Source: Phocoena phocoena (lineage: Eukaryota > Chordata > Mammalia > Artiodactyla > Phocoenidae). From it: a stretch of 64,000 nt of DNA. The stretch lies in the NCBI RefSeq assembly GCF_963924675.1, contig NC_089220.1, positions 161,175,270-161,239,269 on the forward strand. The letters run 5' to 3'. The translations under genes were made by a program, and so were the position numbers. Within the stretch, counting starts at the first letter, position 1. Every line of letters starts with the position of its first letter. This document shows positions 58,116 through 64,000 of this stretch, piece by piece. The notes beneath the pieces are model-generated. The model searched no databases. It saw only the letters and a list, made by a program, of their open reading frames with translations, and had not been told where the DNA came from.

Positions 58116-58649
58116 CATGCAGAAGGTGCCTGTTAGGTATTAGTTGATTATGGTTTTGACAGAATACAATGAAAGTACACTTACTTGTAAAAAGTTACCT
58201 GCCACATGACTGTATTTTTGTAGACTTGAATTAAAAAACAAATTTGAAGCTATAGTGAATGTATAATATTTGATTAAATAGTTTCAGATAGCGAAACTAA
58301 GTCTAGAATAGGAAAATTGCACCTAGATCTAGCTCTAATAAGTAATCTATATTCTGACATCATTTTACTTTTGAACAGTTAAATTACATAGGGGACTAGA
58401 ATCGGAGACAAGGTACTAAGGAGACTCTCTCCCATACTTAATATGCAATGATTAAAGAGTGAAATAGCCCCGACCTTGAATTCTCTCACAGTTTGTTATG
58501 TCCTGAACATTACATTTATACTGTAACTTTGTTTCCTTTTGGTGTAAAGAAAGAAACTCTTAAGGGCAATGCTTATTGAGCTGCTGTGGTCAGATATTTA
58601 TTAAAAAGAGCATATTGATTTGCAGATTATGACTGACCACATATGAACC
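58116..58649. other. Unique AT-rich sequence
   Basis: About 530 bases with no recognised gene or repeat. Confidence 0.5.
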
Positions 58650-58920
58650 CTTCTTTCCAGTGACATTCTTATTTAAGGTATTGATTAAGGGCTTTTCATG
58701 CAGAAAGCATTTTTCTTGTCAGTTCGGTTATGCCGGCTTTTGTAATAAGCTAATTTGATTTCCTTTTTTAACCTTTGTTTGATTAGGGGAACAGACATTT
58801 GCATTAAAATTCAAGAGAGATGAAGTCTGTCATCGATCTTGACTTCCTCATGGACCTCTTGTACTCAGCGAAAGATGATTTAGAGAATGTCAAGAGTCTG
58901 GAACAACCGTAATTAGAGAG
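58650..58920 (+). promoter_or_regulatory. Candidate conserved element with SOX and octamer motifs and a small ORF
   Basis: Repeat-free block. It contains 'cctttgtttgatta' (SOX/TCF-type plus homeodomain core, about 58773-58786) and an exact octamer ATTTGCAT at about 58797-58804. The pyrimidine tract before 'gattag' at 58787 resembles a splice acceptor. Just downstream, a 30-codon frame (58820-58912) starts ATGAAGTCTG with a purine at -3 and ends TAA; its peptide is acidic (MKSVIDLDFLMDLL...). This could be an enhancer, an exon of an unrecognised transcript, or chance. Confidence 0.3.
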
Positions 58921-59501
58921 GAAAAAAAATTGCTTCAGACTTACACACCAGTAAGGGCTTATTTGACAGAAAGGGCAATTGCATTTGGTGGATATGTTTT
59001 AGAGAAATCAAATTCAGGAAGTTTAATCTTGTTCTTAGGCCAAGTCATTAAGAGAGCTATGAGATGAACTGCCATTAATAAAGTACTCCTTAGTTAAACC
59101 AAAACATTTCCAAACAACTGAAGAGGTTAAACAAAACGTGTACATTGTTACTTGCCACAAAAGAGGACAAAAAGTAAATTCTAATATTTCTTTATAAGCA
59201 TGTTCCTGGTAAAATACTAACCTCAAGACAAGTTTGTGATTTAATCCCCTATTGCTGTCTCTGAGAATTGTGGGGATAAAACCCATATCAGCTCAAGTCT
59301 TCCACTGGTATACCCCAGGATTAATCAGTCCTTTTTTACGATAACACTCAAAGATATTTGCTAGTTCTTATAGTTGCCCTTGACTCTGGATCCTTTTCCT
59401 AGAGAGGAAATCAATGTATTTTGTGGCTTCAATAGCGTAGATGCATTGCTTATTCCTGAAATCCCCTCTGAAGTTCTTTATTTGGATCTTTTCTGGAAAT
59501 T
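58921..59501. other. Unique sequence
   Basis: About 580 bases without recognised gene or repeat. An antisense frame of 83 codons (59035-59286) has no motif. Confidence 0.5.
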
Positions 59502-59514
59502 AAGACTCCTACCG

Positions 59515-59713
59515 GGCTTCCCTGGTGGCGCAGTGGTTGAGAGCCCGCCTGCAGATGCAGGGGACGCGGGTTGATGCCCCGGTCCGGGAAGATCCCACAT
59601 GCCGCGGAGCAGCTGGGCCCGTGAGCCATGGCCACTGAGCCTGCGCGTCCGGAGCCTGTGCTCCGCAACGGGAGAGGCCACAACAGTGAGAGGCCTGCGT
59701 ACCGCAAAAAAAA
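59515..59713 (+). mobile_element. CHR-type SINE, short form
   Basis: Full short copy from 'ggcttccctggtggcgcagt' through 'gccgcggagcagctgggccc' to 'gaggcctgcgtaccgc' and an A tail. The exact TSD 'aagactcctaccg' lies at 59502-59514 and 59714-59726. The B-box area reads 'gcgggttgatgcc', lacking one base compared with 'gggttcgatgcc'-type copies. Close similarity to the copies at 13224 and 29945 and the exact TSD suggest a young insertion. Confidence 0.97.
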
Positions 59714-61269
59714 AAGACTCCTACCGTTTTCCGAGGAGTTCCACTGGGCTGGGGATTTTTAGTTCAAGGGGAATTCACCTACAATGAACCTAGGGATGTA
59801 GTAAATGTTGAGTGGGTTGCATGGAAACTATATTAGATGGGCCCACCGGTTCCTTTTGCTATAGCTACTCAGAAAGTTTTCCAGCTGATACAGGAGTTAG
59901 AAAAAACAAAAGACAAGAAAAGGAAACAACTTGCAAGCAATTGGTGCAAAATTTCTGATTCCCAATGTAATTGGGAGCTCTCTTAACCCAATTGGATGAA
60001 CTCTCGTGATTCTACGTCCCTTGGTCAGCATGTCTTCGCTAATTTCTTTGTTTCTCTGGAAAAGTCATTGAGTATACTTACTGAAAGTACCTTCCCTTTA
60101 TTCATTGTTCTGCCAGAGGTGGTTCATCTCATCTCCATTCCAAAGTTTCCTGATTTCACAACTTATAGTTGTGGTTTAACAATCTTTTTATATTAATTTT
60201 TAAATTAATGTAAATTGATGTATTTCTCCTTTAACATAACATAAGCTAAGATACTAGGAAACCAGCTGCTTAAAAACTCAGTTCAAGTTGGAAGTAGATA
60301 TTTGGCATCTGGCATTAGAGATAAATCTAGTGTTTCCTTTTTCTGTGAGTAATATTATACAATTGTACACATTTTAAGGACTGCAGAAGAAATATGATTG
60401 TTCACATGTGAAACATTTCTAAAGTAATAATACAACTACAATTACTTTCCCATTCCATGAAGTTAGGTTCTTTTACAGTAAAGATGGCACTATTTTTATT
60501 TTATTTCTAACAAATAATTGAGATGAAAAATGTTCCATTTTTGGTACCAAGTTTTCATACTGTTAATGGTCTGGAAGTAGATTAAAACATGGCAGGAGAA
60601 TGTAAGAGAAGTATTCTCATGTGTCCCATATGGGCAAATCATTAACTGTTCTTTCATGTTGTGAACCCAAAAGTATCCTTATTATATTTTATATTGTGTT
60701 AAAATCAATATAATGTAATATAAAATTCATCCAGAGGATAATATATTTATGTATTCCTAAGGCGTTTTTAGTTGAGACATTTATTTGGACTTTAATTTTA
60801 AAAGAATAACACTGCTTAGCTTCTACCTGCATTGTTCCTCCCATTTTATTGCAGCCCCCAGTCCTGGCACCTGGGAAATCCATCAGACTCATCCCAGTGG
60901 AGGTTTAGGGGGCAGACACATCATTTTTTCAAATCTTCAGTTGCCCTTCAGATCCACTGAACAGAATTCCTTATCTCCTAACAAAGATTTTACTAGAGTA
61001 TTTTATGTGTAATTCATCAGGATAGCTGCCAAAATTTTCAAATTTATTTTTAAAAGGTAGGAGCTTTGTGGCAGACAAGCTCAAGGTTTAAGAGGCCTGA
61101 TTTTGCATGCTTTTCATTTTCCCTGTGGCCTCTGAAGTCTAGTTTATTGGTAACCACCACGTTACTATTCCTGTCTCAACTGACTCCTCATTACTCAAAG
61201 CCAATAATAATTGCTAAATATGACTAATATCACGTGGAAGGTCGCAAAGTTCACTGCTAACCTTCATTC

Positions 61270-61312
61270 CAGCTCAAAATGTTTTCAAGGTTAATAGATT
61301 GATTTTGAGCTG
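61270..61312. repeat. Perfect 11-bp inverted repeat
   Basis: CAGCTCAAAAT at 61270-61280 pairs with ATTTTGAGCTG at 61302-61312 around a 21-base loop. No transposon terminal repeat family is recognised. Confidence 0.8.
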
Positions 61313-61507
61313 AGATATGATGCATTTATAAAATGGGAGAAAATGAAAAATTTGGCATCACTAATATGTGGATAGTTTCAAATGATTCATTTGTTACATT
61401 TGGACTGTAGCCATGAAATTCATTTGATGTATATCACATAGTTATATTCTGACCTAGACAATGGAAAATAAATTAATGATACATTTTAACATTAGACAAT
61501 TTTACGA

Positions 61508-61522
61508 ACACACACACACACT
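61508..61522. repeat. Short (AC)n tract
   Basis: Seven AC units. Confidence 0.85.
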
Positions 61523-62069
61523 ATTCCAGGATGAGAATTAGGGCATTGTAACTTACTGACTATTCCAGCTGAGGGATGCCAGGAATCTAAGATAGAGCCT
61601 AAGCACTTTCAAAGATTGAGACTACACTACAACACAGCTTAGTTAAAGCTGTAATTCTAAGAGGCTACTTGCTGATCGCATCCCTTGGTGTCCTTGCTTG
61701 GAGGAAGGATGAATGAAATTCCTGACCTCATCTCAGTTCTGTGCTTCCTGCACTTTGTGGCACCCAGGTTCTGGCCCACAGAATCTGCTGTTTTGCCCAC
61801 GCTCTTGATTGGACTTGACAAGGACTCTAGGGTCCCAGAGAGACCTTTACTACCTGCCTCTCTGATCCTGCCCAGTGCTTGCTCTGAGCCCGTTCCCACG
61901 ATCTGTTTCTGAGTTTGAATTTCAAATTCAGTTTGATGAGCTTGGGGAGCCCTGGCATCTGGCCCGGCTTTGCCAGAACCTGGCCCACCAAACAGAAGGC
62001 AGAATTTCCTGGGAGAGTCTCCCAAGTCTCAGTAGGCTTCCTGGTCCTCATTAAGAACAAGTCACCGAG

Positions 62070-62350
62070 GGCTTCCCTGGTGGTGTAGTGGTTGAGAATC
62101 TGCCTGCTAAAGCAGGGGATACGGGTTCGAGCCCTGGTCTGGGAGGATCCCACATGCCGCGGAGCAACTAGGTCCGCGAGCCACAACTACTGAGCCTGCG
62201 CGTCTGGAGCCTGTGCTCCGCAACAAGAGAGGCCGCGATAGTGAGAGTCCCGCGCACCACGATGAAGAGTGGTCCCCATTTGCCACAACTAGAGAAAGCC
62301 CTCGCACAGAAATGAAGACCCAACACAGCAAAAATAAATAAATTAATTAA
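62070..62350 (+). mobile_element. CHR-type SINE, long form
   Basis: Head 'ggcttccctggtggtgtagt', intact B-box area 'gggttcgagccct', then 'ccacaactactgagcctgcg', 'aatgaagacccaacacagca' and an (aaat/aatt)n tail. The exact 18-base TSD 'taagaacaagtcaccgag' lies at 62052-62069 and 62351-62368. Confidence 0.97.
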
Positions 62351-62368
62351 TAAGAACAAGTCACCGAG

Positions 62369-62644
62369 ACCTGCAGTTTTTTCCTCTCAAATGTTGTTCA
62401 ATTCGCCATTCCTCTTTATTAACCACGAGGCCTAGATCACTAACCGCCCCCTCTAGCAGACAGCCTTTATTTTCCTGTTCCTTCCATCTTACTTCCTGGT
62501 TAGTTAGCCCAACCACAATGAACATCCTTGCCATCTTCTCTAGAAACAGTGCCAGTGAGCTCCCCTTGCCTACAGAGCTGCACACAAACCCCTCGGCTTG
62601 CTCTCGGTTTTCCTACCTGCGGCACCACGTTCCCGATCCTGCTG
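62369..62644. other. Unique spacer
   Basis: About 280 bases with no feature recognised. An antisense frame (62361-62585) has no motif. Confidence 0.45.
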
Positions 62645-62835
62645 TTCTTGGGGAAGAGGTGGCTCTGTGATCCGCCCTTGACTCAGCTCTCCCCTCACTG
62701 TGTGAACGTGGGCCGGCCACTTAATCTAGCCAAGCCTTCCTTTCTCAGCTCTGTACAAAATAACACCTGCCTTCCACACTGTTGTGAGGATTAACCACAC
62801 AACGCAGACAATTCCTAGCATGCTCCATGAATAAG
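62645..62835 (+). mobile_element. MIR SINE
   Basis: 'gtgtgaacgtgggccggcca', 'cttaatctagccaagccttc', 'gctctgtacaaaataacacc' and 'ctgttgtgaggattaaccac' are in sense MIR order. Confidence 0.82.
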
Positions 62836-62849
62836 GCAAGGGCTCCACG

Positions 62850-63100
62850 CACTTGGAAGAAGACTTTGTTACCGGCCTGCAACTCTCAGCACTGCTCGAA
62901 GGCTCTCTACCTACTTACTTCCCACTCACTCTTTAAGGCCATGTCAGATTCCACTGTGATGAAGACAGATAGACTCTCCTGACACAGAGGTGCTTGATCA
63001 CATCCTATTCTTATCATTTCCTAATTTTTCAGGGGTGACCGTCTTGTCTTCCCCAATAGATTACAAGCTCCAGGAGGGCAAACTAAAATCTCATCCTCTG
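62850..63100 (+). mobile_element. Probable L2 LINE 3' fragment (weak)
   Basis: 'tcttccccaatagattacaa' and 'gctccaggagggcaaactaa' resemble the L2 3' end, and the pyrimidine-rich sequence before it fits the L2 coding tail. It is strongly decayed. Confidence 0.45.
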
Positions 63101-63772
63101 TCGCTAATTTTTTGTTGCTTTTTGGCCTCATCTGCTCTGCGCATTCAGCATCCCCTTGCCCCAAATATTTCTGAGGCCCTCTGGGTGCATCTACAGTGTC
63201 CATCAACATTTCCCCCTTGTGGTCTCCAGCTTGCGCTGAGCACCCGAGGCTTCATCCTCCTCCAGGGCTTCCCACACCATCTCCACGAACCATTTCCACA
63301 GGCACTGCTGCCTCTGCAGTGGGCGCTGTCACCCCCCTTGACCCCATCACGTCTGCCTTCCCTGGAGGTTGTCATGTCCACTGACCATCATCTCACTGTA
63401 CTGGGGCCCCTGAGTCCTCCTCCTTGTGCCCCAATGTCTCAGGAGAGCTTTTAGGAAAACAGTCCTTATTTAGGGAAACATTTTTCATGAGATATGAGTT
63501 TATGGGAAAGCAGCCAAGAAGAACACAGAGTGACAGATACAGAATTCCCTACTCCAACTGGTAAGTAAGGCTTTGCTACTGGGTGAAGTCTGTGGATCTG
63601 GTTGCCTCTTTCCTGAGGCTGGGTTTGCTTCCAGGAGCCCTCAGTACCTCAAGCAAGCAGACTTCTAATGAGCCCCGTTCCAGGTCCCCAGCCAGGTCTC
63701 ATTTCCAGCACCAGCATTAGCTTAGGACAGGTGTCACAGTCCTTAACAGCACCCTGCTGGACACACACAGAG
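63101..63772. other. Unique sequence, no recognised gene
   Basis: A 154-codon forward frame (62990-63454) spans the L2-like end and this GC-richer stretch. It lacks a domain and is not called. Confidence 0.5.
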
Positions 63773-63786
63773 AAATCAGCTAAAGG

Positions 63787-63905
63787 GACTTCCCTGGCGG
63801 TCCAGTGGTCAGGACTCCGCACTTCCAGTGCAGGGGGCCCGGGTTGGATCCCTGGTCGGGGAACTAGGATCTCACAGGCCTCGTGGCATAGCCAAAAAAA
63901 AAAAA
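63787..63905 (+). mobile_element. CHR-type SINE, tRNA part only
   Basis: A short copy: 'gacttccctggcggtccagt', 'gtgcagggggcccgggttgg' and 'ctaggatctcacaggcctcg', then an A tail. The exact TSD 'aaatcagctaaagg' lies at 63773-63786 and 63906-63919. It consists essentially of the tRNA-derived region plus a short 3' piece, the same type as the antisense copy at 5378-5511. Confidence 0.96.
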
Positions 63906-63919
63906 AAATCAGCTAAAGG

Positions 63920-64000
63920 TCAGTGGACCAAGTATCTTATCATGTAATATAAATAAAATAATTTGGGGCATTAAAATGAATCTGTACCATGAAATTTTAT
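63920..64000. other. Unique sequence to the window end
   Basis: AT-rich, with no feature recognised. Confidence 0.5.

Larger units (their letters stand above)
59727..62051. other. Unique sequence, no recognised gene
   Basis: No gene is recognised in 2.3 kb of mostly AT-rich DNA. A short CA repeat lies at 61508-61522, and a perfect 11-base inverted repeat at 61270-61312. The GC-richer part 61657-62025 has a 122-codon antisense frame without motif. Confidence 0.5.

Noticed and set aside
62990..63454. 154-codon proline/serine-rich frame
   Set aside because: It spans an L2-like 3' end and pyrimidine-rich DNA, giving predictable Pro/Ser/Leu content. No domain.

Overview
This 64 kb window is nuclear DNA from a cetacean, most likely a toothed whale. 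The evidence is the SINE family: eleven copies of the tRNA-derived cetacean-hippo (CHR-type) element, in short (about 185-210 bp) and long (about 230-340 bp) forms, most with clear target-site duplications (TSDs). Several short, 5'-truncated LINE-1 tails share the same 3' end, of a kind I associate with cetartiodactyl genomes. MIR, L2, MER5 and MLT1 fossils are also present, as expected in any placental mammal.

I find no protein-coding gene, no convincing exon and no functional RNA gene. The open frames are short (longest 210 codons), lack family motifs and mostly lie in repeats, except a 162-codon stretch that is the broken C-terminal part of a LINE-1 ORF2. The window is therefore intergenic or lies inside a very large intron.

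Layout: 1-5.4 kb is mostly unique, with one MIR. A SINE and an antisense LINE-1 3' end lie at 5.4-6.8 kb, and unique DNA with two MIRs runs to 13.2 kb. From 13.2 to 21.7 kb is a LINE-rich block: four LINE-1 pieces, four SINEs, and at 19.86-21.70 kb a composite in which one LINE-1 holds two antisense SINEs and a later LINE-1 tail. From 21.9 to 38.8 kb is mainly unique DNA with MIR and L2 fossils, two SINEs and an antisense MLT1 LTR. From 38.8 to 47.3 kb come a solo MLT1 LTR with exact TSD, a solo retroviral LTR, MER5, MIR, a LINE-1 tail directly joined to a ten-copy 67-bp minisatellite, more MLT1 and L2. From 47.3 to 64 kb is unique DNA with MIRs, one LINE-1 tail and four SINEs.

The strongest unusual features are the 67-bp minisatellite (43111-43776), whose every unit carries splice-acceptor-like and splice-donor-like sequence; the nested LINE-1 with an apparent target deletion (19855-21700); and three repeat-free blocks rich in developmental transcription-factor motifs (33860-34100, 44210-44610, 58650-58920) that could be conserved enhancers. 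I found no convincing new multi-gene system. Repeat family names come from memory of consensus sequences, so subfamily labels are kept loose.
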